Positions 43,414 through 52,145 of a stretch of DNA of 64,000 nt are shown in pieces. Within the stretch, counting starts at the first letter, position 1. The number at the start of each line of letters is the position of its first letter. The notes below the pieces were generated by a model, which was not told the DNA's origin, did not search any database, and saw only the letters and a program-made list of their open reading frames with translations. Both the position numbers and the translations under genes were made by a program. The stretch is from Aestuariibaculum sediminum (GTDB taxonomy: Bacteria; Bacteroidota; Bacteroidia; Flavobacteriales; Flavobacteriaceae): positions 62,001 to 126,000 of the forward strand of contig NZ_JACVXB010000005.1 of NCBI RefSeq assembly GCF_014596945.1, in the 5' to 3' direction.

Positions 43414-44964
43414 TTAACGATTCATTCGCATGTCCTCGAATTTTTTCTGAATCACCAAACCTATTGGCTTGTTTTGAATTTTAGACTCTAACCATGAAAT
43501 GATATCCAAATATAAAAACGCACGACTTTGATGCGGGTCATTTTCATATTGCTTTAATTTTTTATGAAGTTTAATAAATTCATTTTTAACCTCATGAGGG
43601 TAAATATCACCCAAGCCGCGTAAAAATTTAATAAACTCTTTTTGAACTTCATATAAGTCTTCCATTTTTATTAAAAACTTATAAGTACTTCGTATTAAAG
43701 CATCTAAATTATAATCCATCCCGGCTTCGTAATGGGCTACTAAATTTAAAATTCTTGAAAAACACAATAAATCCTCTCGCATCTGTAATGACCTATTACT
43801 TATAATTTTATCGAGGAAGTAGATGCATTTTTTAATTTCACCAGCACCAAAATACATACTGGCTATTTTATAATAAAACACCATTACGTGGTGTTCATCT
43901 ATTCGATCCTTATAATTTTTTAATTTATCAAGCACCTCATCTATTAGGGGCAAACCTTCTTTAAAACTACCTTCAATAAAATGTAAATTAAATTTATTGT
44001 TGTACACATAAAGAAATGTTAGGCCATCTACATTATCGTCTATCGGAAACCATTTTTCTTTAGTAATCGACTCTAAACGCTCCAAAGTTTCTTTAAATTT
44101 ATCATAATGTCTTAAATAAAATAAAGCCTCGAGCAAATAATGATTCCCTCTCAAGAAAAACACAGGATTTAAAACCATCATATCGCGGTTATCATAAAAC
44201 AAGTCAACCCATTTGGTGGCATATTTATAACTAGATAGAAAATCGAGCATTAAAAAACTGTACCATAAATTTGCTTTGTACAGCCATAATTTTTCTCTGA
44301 AACCCAATTTTTCAATATCAAATTTTGGCATTCGGGCATTGTAGTACTTAATAATTCGGGTACTTTCTTTAGCATTTTTTACATAACCTGTTTTTAAAAA
44401 CTGACCATAGAGCTGCAGTGATAAATTTGACAATTTACTAGCAATTACATTCTGCTGACTCAACTCCTTAGCTTGTATAGCAAGCTCATCGGCTCGATTA
44501 CTTAAACTTCGTGTTATGTATTGCGACTCTATTATTTTTTCAAATTCTACAATTTCATAAGCCACATTTTTTTCTTCGTTAACAATGGCCAGATTTTTCG
44601 CCTTATCAAGAATTTTTAAACTTTGCTTATACAACCCTTTATGGTATAAAATGGTTGCAAAATCTAACTGCTCCCGAATTTGAATACGAATGGTTTGATG
44701 TGAAGGGTTTAATCTTAAACTAATTAAAATTTGCTTGTATAAATGCGCCTTTAAGTTAGAAAGCTGTTCCTTTTTTACTACTCCTTTTTTAAGAATCGCA
44801 GCTTCATCGTAAGCGGGCAATTTATCGAGAATATTGAAAAGGGTTAAAAATTTAGAGTCTTCATTAACTCCCAATCGACCAACATATAGCTTGAACTGGC
44901 GTTTTTCTGACTTAGAAAGCGATTTTACCAATACAAACAAATTATCTTTTTGTTCTTTTGTCAT
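43414..44964 (-). CDS. Helical-repeat (TPR-like) cytoplasmic protein of unknown function
   Basis: The 516-residue protein has no signal peptide or membrane span. It starts MTKEQKDNLFVLVKSLSKSE and is almost entirely alpha-helical pairs with TPR-like spacing, for example LYKQSLKILDKAKNLAIVNEEK and later IASMYFGAGEIKKCIYFLDKI. It is rich in Lys, Leu and Tyr. This looks like a conserved Bacteroidota protein I recognise only as a type, possibly a scaffold. It is transcribed toward the metY riboswitch and divergent from leuA. No function is proposed. Confidence 0.8.
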   Translation of the reverse strand: MTKEQKDNLFVLVKSLSKSEKRQFKLYVGRLGVNEDSKFLTLFNILDKLPAYDEAAILKKGVVKKEQLSNLKAHLYKQILISLRLNPSHQTIRIQIREQLDFATILYHKGLYKQSLKILDKAKNLAIVNEEKNVAYEIVEFEKIIESQYITRSLSNRADELAIQAKELSQQNVIASKLSNLSLQLYGQFLKTGYVKNAKESTRIIKYYNARMPKFDIEKLGFREKLWLYKANLWYSFLMLDFLSSYKYATKWVDLFYDNRDMMVLNPVFFLRGNHYLLEALFYLRHYDKFKETLERLESITKEKWFPIDDNVDGLTFLYVYNNKFNLHFIEGSFKEGLPLIDEVLDKLKNYKDRIDEHHVMVFYYKIASMYFGAGEIKKCIYFLDKIISNRSLQMREDLLCFSRILNLVAHYEAGMDYNLDALIRSTYKFLIKMEDLYEVQKEFIKFLRGLGDIYPHEVKNEFIKLHKKLKQYENDPHQSRAFLYLDIISWLESKIQNKPIGLVIQKKFEDMRMNR

Positions 44965-45112
44965 AGTTATAAAAACAGTTTTAAAATACTGATTTTCAGT
45001 TAAATAAATAAACTAGTATTCAGTTAAACATCGTAAAATAATATTGGCCTATTATCCTTTTAAAAAACCAAAGTATACATTCGTAATACAAAATGAAAAT
45101 TTATTTTACTAA

Positions 45113-46288
45113 ATGACTAATACAAACGTTCAAATTTTTGACACAACACTTCGCGATGGCGAGCAAGTACCAGGCTGTAAATTAAACACCGAACAAAAAT
45201 TAATCATAGCAGAACAGCTTGATCAATTGGGTGTTGATATTATTGAAGCTGGTTTCCCTGTTTCTAGTCCAGGCGATTTTAAATCGGTAGAAGCCATTTC
45301 TAAAATTGTAAAAAATGCTACAGTTTGTGGTTTAACACGTTCTGTTGAAAACGATATTAAAGTTGCTGCCGAAGCACTAAAATACGCTAAAAAACCAAGA
45401 ATTCATACAGGTATCGGAACTTCTGATTCCCACATAAAATATAAGTTTAAATCGAATCAAGAAGATATTATAGAGCGTGCTGTTAAAGCAGTAAGCTATG
45501 CCAAATCTTTTGTAGAGGATGTAGAGTTTTATGCTGAAGATGCTGGAAGAACCGATAATGCTTATTTAGCGCGAGTTTGTGAGGAAGTGATAAAAGCAGG
45601 AGCAACAGTACTTAATATTCCAGATACAACAGGTTATTGTTTACCTAGTGAATATGGTGCAAAAATTAAATATTTAAAAGAAAATGTAAAAGACATCGAC
45701 AAGGCCATAATTTCTTGCCATTGCCATAACGATTTAGGGCTAGCAACTGCCAACTCTATTGAAGGAGTTATAAATGGAGCTCGACAAATTGAGTGTACTA
45801 TAAATGGTATTGGAGAGCGTGCAGGAAATACAGCTTTAGAAGAGGTTGTTATGATTTTAAAGCAGCACCCTTATTTAGGTTTAGATACCAATATAAATAC
45901 CGAAATGCTATATGGATTAAGCCAACTAGTTTCGGATAACATGGGTATTTATACTCAGCCTAATAAAGCAATTGTAGGTGCTAACGCATTCGCGCACAGT
46001 TCAGGTATTCATCAGGATGGGGTAATTAAAAATCGTGAAACATACGAAATTATAGACCCGAAAGCTGTCGGTGTTACGGAATCTGCCATCGTACTAACTG
46101 CCAGAAGCGGTAGAGCAGCATTAGCTTATAGAGCAAAAAACATCGGATATGAATTAACTAAACTTCAGTTGGATGAAATCTATCAGAACTTTTTAGATTT
46201 TGCCGATAAGAAAAAGGAAGTTGAAGATAACGACATCCATTATATTATAGAAAATAGCAGAATTTATAAAGAAATAATTTCTGCTTAA
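45113..46288 (+). CDS. leuA: 2-isopropylmalate synthase, short form without regulatory domain
   Basis: LeuA condenses acetyl-CoA with 2-oxoisovalerate, the first leucine-specific step. The HMG-CoA-lyase-like TIM barrel has [14 protein letters not shown] (9-22, metal Asp), [16 protein letters not shown] (the HxH metal pair) and [11 protein letters not shown]. At 391 residues the protein stops before the LeuA_dimer regulatory domain (full-length enzymes have about 500), so it lacks the usual leucine allosteric site. Homocitrate or citramalate synthase are alternatives, but the leuB partner favours LeuA. A seven-codon ORF (MKIYFTK) overlaps its ATG. No leuCD is nearby. Confidence 0.9.
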   Translation: MTNTNVQIFDTTLRDGEQVPGCKLNTEQKLIIAEQLDQLGVDIIEAGFPVSSPGDFKSVEAISKIVKNATVCGLTRSVENDIKVAAEALKYAKKPRIHTGIGTSDSHIKYKFKSNQEDIIERAVKAVSYAKSFVEDVEFYAEDAGRTDNAYLARVCEEVIKAGATVLNIPDTTGYCLPSEYGAKIKYLKENVKDIDKAIISCHCHNDLGLATANSIEGVINGARQIECTINGIGERAGNTALEEVVMILKQHPYLGLDTNINTEMLYGLSQLVSDNMGIYTQPNKAIVGANAFAHSSGIHQDGVIKNRETYEIIDPKAVGVTESAIVLTARSGRAALAYRAKNIGYELTKLQLDEIYQNFLDFADKKKEVEDNDIHYIIENSRIYKEIISA

Positions 46289-46354
46289 TAAAATGGAATG
46301 ACCTACGAGAGGTTGTAATCTAACAACTTAAAAAAATAGGTCATTCCATTTTAT
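46288..46354 (+). other. Long inverted repeat between leuA and leuB
   Basis: Arms of 18 bp (46288-46305 and 46337-46354, core ATGGAATGACCTA) are exact complements. The left arm starts on the last base of the leuA stop codon. The 31-base loop contains a second hairpin (GTTGT/ACAAC plus two outer pairs). Four T residues fall at the end of the right arm, a weak U-tract. It could be a partial terminator/attenuator or an mRNA-stabilising structure. Confidence 0.85.
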
Positions 46355-46376
46355 AAACACAACACATTTAAACAAC

Positions 46377-47495
46377 ATGAAATTAAATATTGCTGTTTTA
46401 CCTGGCGATGGTGCAGGACCCGAAGTTATAGCGCAGGCCGTAAAGGTCTTAAAAGCTATAGCTATGGAATTTAATCATGTATTTAATTTCACTAACGGCA
46501 TTGTTGGAGCCTCTGCTATAGATAAAACTGGGTCGCCACTTCCTGAAGAAACGATTACCCTTTGTGAAAATTCTGACGCTGTTTTATTCGGTGCTATTGG
46601 AAATACATCATATGATTTAGACCCAAACACAAAAATCAGACCCGAACAAGGTTTATTGGGATTAAGAAAATCTTTAGGCTTGTACGCAAACATAAGACCC
46701 GTAATTGCTTATGAAGATTTATTGAATAAATCATCTCTTAAAAAAAGACAAATTAAGGATACCGATATTCTTATTTATCGTGAATTAACAGGTGGTATTT
46801 ATTTTGGTGACAAGATATTATCGCAAGATGGTAACAAAGCCAGTGACATTTGCGAATATAATCGATACGAAATTGAACGCATCGCTCATTTAGCCTTTAA
46901 AGCAGCTCAAACCAGAAAAGGGAAATTAGCTCTAGTAGACAAGGCCAATGTACTTGAAAGTTCTCGTCTATGGCGCCGAGTTGTGCAAGAATTAGCTCCA
47001 CAATATCCAGATGTAAATGTAGACTACCTATTTATCGATAACGCAGCCGTAGAACTTATAATTAATCCGAGACAGTTTGATGTGATATTAACCGAAAATA
47101 TGTTTGGCGATATTTTATCTGAAGAGGCCAGTGTTATTGTTGGTTCTATTGGCTTACTTGCTTCCGCATCGATAGGTGAAAAACATGCCATGTTTGAACC
47201 AATTCACGGAGCATATACTAAAGGCGCAAATAAAGGAATTGCTAACCCCATCGCATCTATATTATCTGCAGCAATGCTTTTAGAACATTTTGGATTAGAT
47301 GATGAAGCAGCATTAGTAAGAGAAGGTGTAGATAAATCAATTAAGCTTCAAATTACAACCCCTGATTTAAACACAAAATACGACCATATAACTACGACCA
47401 AAGTTGGCGATTTCATTGAAGATTTTATTAATAATCCAGATGAAACCAACTTAAACTTTACCAATATACATTTAGGGCAATCGACAATTATTTAA
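46377..47495 (+). CDS. leuB: 3-isopropylmalate dehydrogenase
   Basis: LeuB oxidatively decarboxylates 3-isopropylmalate with NAD+. The 372-residue protein has VLPGDGAGPEVIAQA (7-21), LLGLRKSLGLYANIRP, the YRELTGGIYFG block and the catalytic/metal segment NMFGDILSEEASVIVGSIGLL, followed by EPIHGAY. It is about 20 residues longer than many homologues at the C-terminus. It follows leuA after a strong hairpin and ends before a strong terminator. Confidence 0.95.
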   Translation: MKLNIAVLPGDGAGPEVIAQAVKVLKAIAMEFNHVFNFTNGIVGASAIDKTGSPLPEETITLCENSDAVLFGAIGNTSYDLDPNTKIRPEQGLLGLRKSLGLYANIRPVIAYEDLLNKSSLKKRQIKDTDILIYRELTGGIYFGDKILSQDGNKASDICEYNRYEIERIAHLAFKAAQTRKGKLALVDKANVLESSRLWRRVVQELAPQYPDVNVDYLFIDNAAVELIINPRQFDVILTENMFGDILSEEASVIVGSIGLLASASIGEKHAMFEPIHGAYTKGANKGIANPIASILSAAMLLEHFGLDDEAALVREGVDKSIKLQITTPDLNTKYDHITTTKVGDFIEDFINNPDETNLNFTNIHLGQSTII

Positions 47496-47538
47496 TTATT
47501 TTGAGTTAGTCACCAAAAATTAAACTTTTTGTAGTCCT

Positions 47539-47575
47539 GTAAAGCGCATAGAATCTATGCGCTTTACTTTTTTTT
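47539..47575 (+). terminator. Intrinsic terminator after leuB
   Basis: Exact 14-base arms GTAAAGCGCATAGA and TCTATGCGCTTTAC around one A, followed by eight T residues. Confidence 0.95.
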
Positions 47576-47589
47576 AGCGGGAATATTAG

Positions 47590-47622
47590 TTGTCATCCGC
47601 TTTTTATTTCAATTTAACTTTG
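47590..47622 (+). promoter_or_regulatory. Promoter of the polyphosphate glucokinase gene
   Basis: -33 TTG (47590-47592), 22-bp spacer and an exact -7 TAACTTTG (47615-47622) precede the ATG at 47655, in line with the Flavobacterium consensus. Confidence 0.6.
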
Positions 47623-47654
47623 TATCTTTTTCACTCCAACTAAAAAATTAAAAA

Positions 47655-48401
47655 ATGGAAATATTAGGCATTGACATAGGCGGCTCTGGAATGAAAGGTG
47701 CAATTATAGATTCTAATACAGGTGAATTGCTTACTGAACGCCATCGTATACCTACGCCAAAATCTCGTAAACCAGAAGCTATGGCAAAAACATTTAAGGC
47801 CATTGTTGAGCATTTTAATTATAAAGGCCCAGTAGGCTGCGGATTTCCAACTATTGTTAAAAAAGGTATTTGTCATGCCCATGGAAATCTTCATAAAAGT
47901 TGGCTAGGTATAAATGCTGAAACGCTATTTTCTGAAACAATAAGCATGCCCGTTACCGTAATAAATGATGCCGATGCGGCGGGATATGCCGTTATGAATT
48001 ACGGTATTGGTAAAGACATGACTGGCCTAGTAATAATGATTACCATAGGTACAGGATTGGGAAGTGGCGTATTTTTTAATGGCGAATTAATTCCAAATTT
48101 CGAATTAGGACAAATTCCTTATAAAAAATATGAAAAGATAGAACTTTATGCGGCTGCTTCCATAAAGGAACGCAAAAACTTAAGTTTTAAAAAATGGGGA
48201 AAACGTTTTAATATTTTCTTAGAACTTGTTGAAACTATTTTTTGTCCAGACCATATTATCTTAGGCGGTGGGACATCGAAGGATTTTGACGAATTTAAAA
48301 AGTGGATAAAAATTGACACACCTGTTACGCCTGCGGAATTAGGTAATCATGCCGGTTTAATTGGAGCTGCAGTAGCCACTATGCATCCGTTGGGGCATTA
48401 A
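47655..48401 (+). CDS. ppgK: Polyphosphate glucokinase-like ROK-family kinase
   Basis: The 248-residue protein phosphorylates glucose, with polyphosphate and/or ATP as donor. The phosphate loop LGIDIGGSGMKGAIID (4-19) and TPKSRKPEAM resemble PpgK; VINDADAAGYA holds the catalytic Asp, and ITIGTGLGSGVFF is the second phosphate motif. The ROK zinc motif (CxCGxxGC) is absent, as expected for PpgK. It is a single-gene unit with its own promoter; its stop overlaps the convergent HTH gene by 4 bp. Confidence 0.85.
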   Translation: MEILGIDIGGSGMKGAIIDSNTGELLTERHRIPTPKSRKPEAMAKTFKAIVEHFNYKGPVGCGFPTIVKKGICHAHGNLHKSWLGINAETLFSETISMPVTVINDADAAGYAVMNYGIGKDMTGLVIMITIGTGLGSGVFFNGELIPNFELGQIPYKKYEKIELYAAASIKERKNLSFKKWGKRFNIFLELVETIFCPDHIILGGGTSKDFDEFKKWIKIDTPVTPAELGNHAGLIGAAVATMHPLGH

Positions 48402-49117
48402 TTAAACTCTACACGTTTCCAAATTTCATCATATATATTATTAACACCCTTTAGAAATAATAAATCGTCCTTAATTTCATATTCAAAAGAGTTTGTAATT
48501 CCTTTATAATTTCGCAACGCAGGATTGGTATATAATATTTTCTCAATATAAATGTTCTTTTCAATTTTGTAAGAACCCACAAAATCTGCAAAAAGAGTAC
48601 TGTCTTTAACTTTCATTTCTGTTACTGTAAAAGTTCCTTTAGAAATCACTTTAATTCGACTCTTGCCAAACCCTTCAACATTTGTAGAAATAAGACTATC
48701 CTTTCCACAAAGCTGCCAAGTACCTTCGATTTCTGCGAGTAATTCCTTTTGTTGGCAGCTAGCATTTAAACCAAAAAGACATAAAAAAATGAATAAAGGT
48801 GCTGTTAAAATCAATAATTTTCTCATGGTATTTGTTTTTAAGTTAAATAAATCTTTGATGTACCATAAAATAGAATGTTTATTAACCTCTAAACTTTCAT
48901 TGTCTTCATCGCAATTTTGTTCTGAGATTTCGAAAAAATCAAATTCTAGAATATTAGATATTTTTCTAATTGTATAAGCTCTTGGTTTTACAATACCCGA
49001 TTCAATACGCTGAATTGTTCGAACTGAGACATTACATTTTTCAGCGACTTCTTCTTGAGTCAATCCCTTTGAAGTCCTTACCTCAATTAACTTTTTTCCA
49101 AAATTTAGTTTTGCCAT
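48398..49117 (-). CDS. Membrane-tethered HTH (XRE) regulator with C-terminal lipocalin-like domain
   Basis: The ATG at 49117 (MAKLNFGKKLIEVRTSKGLT) is chosen over one at 49192, which adds a hydrophobic, unrelated stretch. The 239-residue product has an XRE-type HTH (about 5-60, LTQEEVAEKCNVSVRTIQRIE), a linker, one transmembrane helix (about 98-118) and a domain from 125 with the lipocalin-like start EIEGTWQL and end YDEIWKRVEF. The transmembrane part, from M98, reads like a lipoprotein signal (LLILTAPLFIFLCLFGLNAS then Cys121). Either a one-piece sensor-regulator or overlapping products by internal initiation is possible. Ligand and targets unknown. Confidence 0.7.
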   Translation of the reverse strand: MAKLNFGKKLIEVRTSKGLTQEEVAEKCNVSVRTIQRIESGIVKPRAYTIRKISNILEFDFFEISEQNCDEDNESLEVNKHSILWYIKDLFNLKTNTMRKLLILTAPLFIFLCLFGLNASCQQKELLAEIEGTWQLCGKDSLISTNVEGFGKSRIKVISKGTFTVTEMKVKDSTLFADFVGSYKIEKNIYIEKILYTNPALRNYKGITNSFEYEIKDDLLFLKGVNNIYDEIWKRVEFN

Positions 49118-49370
49118 TCTAATTTTATTTATGACCAATTTATATTGAACTTGAAACTTTTCAAAAAATATGTACGGTATTATTAACGACATTAACCCGA
49201 CATTTCTAAATATTATTACTACTACCTTATTGAAAGTATTTTTTTAAATTCATGTAAGACAAGGCTTAAATATAATTATAGAATGGATATTGAAATAAAA
49301 TATTGATGACTAATTTTTTAAATGCGATAAAAGAATAAAATTTATAGGCTTTCCTGGAAAACTTCACTAA

Positions 49371-49517
49371 TTCTCTATTCAATTAAAAAGTAATGTTGAA
49401 GTTGTTAATGTTTTAGACAACGAACATAAACTTACATTGTACCATTTCTTATTAGAAATTACTGCAAAACAAAATGATGATTTTTTTTCTTTATATGAAT
49501 TAGAAAATAAAGCATAG
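49371..49517 (+). pseudogene. Possible decayed gene remnant
   Basis: A 48-codon stretch open between two stops, without a start codon, reads like protein (VEVVNVLDNEHKLTLYHFLL and ITAKQNDDFFSLYELENK). The preceding DNA in other frames also gives short coding-like pieces. The rest of the gap 49118-49693 holds a promoter-like TATTTTTTG near 49155 (minus) and no other recognisable feature. The remnant's identity is unknown. Confidence 0.3.
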
Positions 49518-49624
49518 CCATAGTTGCGTTTTCTTTTTATAATGAAAATAGAAAGGAAAAAAAGTATTTAAATACAGTAAATTCTAGTGAAAAGTAGTTT
49601 AAGAATGAACCTTTTATTTCAAAC

Positions 49625-49666
49625 AAAAAAAATCACATCAAACCCGTTTTGCTTAATGTGATTTTT
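49625..49666 (-). terminator. Intrinsic terminator after argH
   Basis: Exact 11-bp arms AAAAATCACAT and ATGTGATTTTT, loop of 17 bases, and eight T residues on the minus strand. It closes the arginine/proline operon. Confidence 0.9.
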
Positions 49667-49693
49667 CGTTACTCTTAATATGACTTTTAAAAA

Positions 49694-50968
49694 TTACTTC
49701 GGAAACTTCGCCTGAATTTTATCCAAACTTAAATTATGTATACTACCAACGTGGGTATGCTTTTTTGAGGTATCTGGCACATAAGTCCCATCTTGAACCT
49801 GTCCGCCTATTTTTTGGTATGCTTCTCTAAAAGTTTGACCTTCAACAACGAGGGTATTGATGTTATCTACTGTGAACAAATATTTGTATTTCTCGTCGTT
49901 AATATCAACATCTTTTACAATGATTTGCTGAATGGAATAATTGTAAATATCCAGAATATCTTTAATTTCTTCAAAAGCAGCAATCATATTTTCTTTTAAT
50001 AACTGAAAATCTCTGTGATAACCACTTGGTAAATTATTAGTAATTAAAACCATCTCGGTTTGTAACGCCTGAATTTTATTGCATTTGCCTCTAATAAGTT
50101 CAAAAACATCCGGATTCTTTTTATGTGGCATAATACTACTTCCTGTTGTTAATTCATCTGGAAAAGAAATAAACCCGAAATTCTGACTCATATACAAACA
50201 AGTATCCATAGCAAAACGAGCCAAAGTATTAGCCAAACTGCCCAATGCTACCGAAATGGTACGCTCGTTTTTGCCTCTACCCATTTGTGCTGCTACCACA
50301 TTATATTTTAGCGTCGCAAAATCCATTTCTTTAGTAGTAAACTCTCGATCTATAGGAAATGAACTTCCGTAACCTGCCGCCGAACCTAACGGATTTTGAT
50401 CTACCGTTTTAATGGCGGCATCAATTAAAAACACATCGTCTATCATTTGCTCTGCATACGCCGAAAACCACAAACCAAAGGACGATGGCATGGCCACCTG
50501 TAAATGCGTATAACCCGGTAAAACTTTATCTTTATAAACCTCGGCTTGACTCAGTAAGGTATCGAAAAGTGTTTTAACCTTTTCTCTAACTAAGCTTAAA
50601 TTCTCTTTATAATATAAATGACATGCCACTAAAACTTGGTCGTTTCTGGAACGCGCGGTATGGATTTTTTTACCAACATCGCCCAAAGTAGCAGTTAATT
50701 CGTATTCAATTTTAGAATGTACATCTTCAAACTGGTCATCTATAACAAACTCTCCGGCTTCAATTTCATTGGCCAATACTTCCAAACCACCTAGGAGTTG
50801 CTCCAATTCTATCGTGGTTAGTATACCTATTTTATGAAGCATTTTAGCATGTGCTTTCGATGCTATAACGTCGTATTTTGCAATATGAATATCGATTTCT
50901 CTGTCGTTTCCAACGGTAAATTGTTCTACTTTTTTATCGATTGATATGCCTTTATCCCAAAGTTTCAT
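49694..50968 (-). CDS. argH: Argininosuccinate lyase
   Basis: ArgH cleaves argininosuccinate to arginine and fumarate, the last step. The 424-residue protein starts MKLWDKGISIDKKVEQFTVG, has EDVHSKIEYEL, TARSRNDQV and the superfamily signature GSSIMPHKKNPD holding the catalytic Ser loop. It is slightly shorter than the 455-residue typical form, by a reduced C-terminal part. It is the distal gene of the operon, 105 bp after argE. Confidence 0.96.
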   Translation of the reverse strand: MKLWDKGISIDKKVEQFTVGNDREIDIHIAKYDVIASKAHAKMLHKIGILTTIELEQLLGGLEVLANEIEAGEFVIDDQFEDVHSKIEYELTATLGDVGKKIHTARSRNDQVLVACHLYYKENLSLVREKVKTLFDTLLSQAEVYKDKVLPGYTHLQVAMPSSFGLWFSAYAEQMIDDVFLIDAAIKTVDQNPLGSAAGYGSSFPIDREFTTKEMDFATLKYNVVAAQMGRGKNERTISVALGSLANTLARFAMDTCLYMSQNFGFISFPDELTTGSSIMPHKKNPDVFELIRGKCNKIQALQTEMVLITNNLPSGYHRDFQLLKENMIAAFEEIKDILDIYNYSIQQIIVKDVDINDEKYKYLFTVDNINTLVVEGQTFREAYQKIGGQVQDGTYVPDTSKKHTHVGSIHNLSLDKIQAKFPK

Positions 50969-51001
50969 TTCTGTAAATTTTTAATTCTTAAACATTTGAA
51001 G

Positions 51002-51063
51002 CAAGAATCAAGACCGCTTCGCTTATAGATTAAAGACTAATTTGTCTTGACATTTTCTTCTTG
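51002..51063. repeat. Imperfect inverted repeat between argE and argH
   Basis: TCAAGAC (51008-51014) pairs with GTCTTGA (51044-51050) and CAAGAA (51002-51007) with TTCTTG (51058-51063). The wording (CAAGAATCAAGAC) is like common intergenic repeats of Flavobacteria. It may form a hairpin in the operon mRNA. Confidence 0.5.
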
Positions 51064-51073
51064 GTTCATTACT

Positions 51074-52144
51074 CTATTCAACAATTACCCTATTCAACAA
51101 TTCTATGTAAATATCTATACCTTCTTCAATTTCGTTTAGATAAATAAATTCATCAGCAGAATGCGAACGGGTACTATCGCCAGGTCCTAATTTTAACGAC
51201 GGACAACTTAATACTGCCTGGTCCGATAAGGTCGGCGACCCATAAGTGGTTCTTCCCATCGCAACACCTTCTTTTACTAATGGATGATCTACTGGAATAC
51301 TTGATGAATTTAATCGTAAGCTTCTTGGCTTAATACTGGCACAAGGCGATTGATCCTGTAAAATTTTTGCTATCTCGGCGTTGCTGTAAGCATCATTCAC
51401 CCGAACATCAACCACCAAATCGACATGACCTGGCACAACATTATGTTGCGAGCCAGCATTAATCTGTGTTACGGTTAATTTTACATCGCCTAAAGCTTCA
51501 GAACTTTTTTCGAACTTAAAATCTTTAAACCATTTTAAAACTTCTATAGTGTTGTAAATGGCATTATTATCGTTAGGATGCGCTGCGTGGCTGGGCGTTC
51601 CCTCAACCACGGCATCAAAAACTACAAGCCCTTTTTCTGCTATTGCCAAATTCATCAAGGTGGGTTCACCAACTATAGCCACTTCTACTTTAGGAATAAT
51701 AGGCAACATACTGTTCAGTCCGTTTGGCCCACTGCTTTCTTCTTCGGCAGAGGCAACAATAACTAAGTTATATTTTAAGTTTTCAGTATTGTAAAAATAG
51801 GTAAAGGTTGCTATTAACGACACTAAGCAACCGCCTGCATCATTACTACCCAACCCGTACAATTTGCCATCTTCTACAATGGCCTTAAACGGGTCTTTTG
51901 TATACTTACTGTTAGGTTTTACTGTATCGTGGTGGGAATTTAACAGTAAAGTTGGTTTGCTGGCATCGAAATATTTATTAACAGCCCAAACATTGTTTTG
52001 GGTGCGTTTATAATCAATATTATAATTTTTAAACCACGCTTCGATATGTAATGCTGTTTGATCTTCTTCCGACGAAAAAGATTGAGTTTCTATTAACTGT
52101 TTTAACAGATTGATTGCATCTATTTTTAATTCCTGGGGAGTCAT
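51074..52144 (-). CDS. argE: M20-family N-acetylornithine/N-acetylcitrulline deacetylase
   Basis: The 356-residue metallopeptidase-fold enzyme has metal ligands in LNSHHDTVKPN, the bridging Asp in GSNDAGGCL and the catalytic Glu pair in ASAEEESSGPNG. It removes the N-acyl group late in arginine synthesis; because the operon carbamoylates the N-acylated ornithine (ArgF'), its natural substrate is probably N-acyl-citrulline. It follows argB after one base. Confidence 0.9.
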   Translation of the reverse strand: MTPQELKIDAINLLKQLIETQSFSSEEDQTALHIEAWFKNYNIDYKRTQNNVWAVNKYFDASKPTLLLNSHHDTVKPNSKYTKDPFKAIVEDGKLYGLGSNDAGGCLVSLIATFTYFYNTENLKYNLVIVASAEEESSGPNGLNSMLPIIPKVEVAIVGEPTLMNLAIAEKGLVVFDAVVEGTPSHAAHPNDNNAIYNTIEVLKWFKDFKFEKSSEALGDVKLTVTQINAGSQHNVVPGHVDLVVDVRVNDAYSNAEIAKILQDQSPCASIKPRSLRLNSSSIPVDHPLVKEGVAMGRTTYGSPTLSDQAVLSCPSLKLGPGDSTRSHSADEFIYLNEIEEGIDIYIELLNRVIVE

Positions 52145-52145
52145 A

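Noticed and set aside
45091-45114. Seven-codon ORF MKIYFTK overlapping the leuA start codon, considered as a leucine leader peptide.
   Set aside because: It has no Leu codons, and no terminator or antiterminator lies between it and leuA. It may be a chance ORF.
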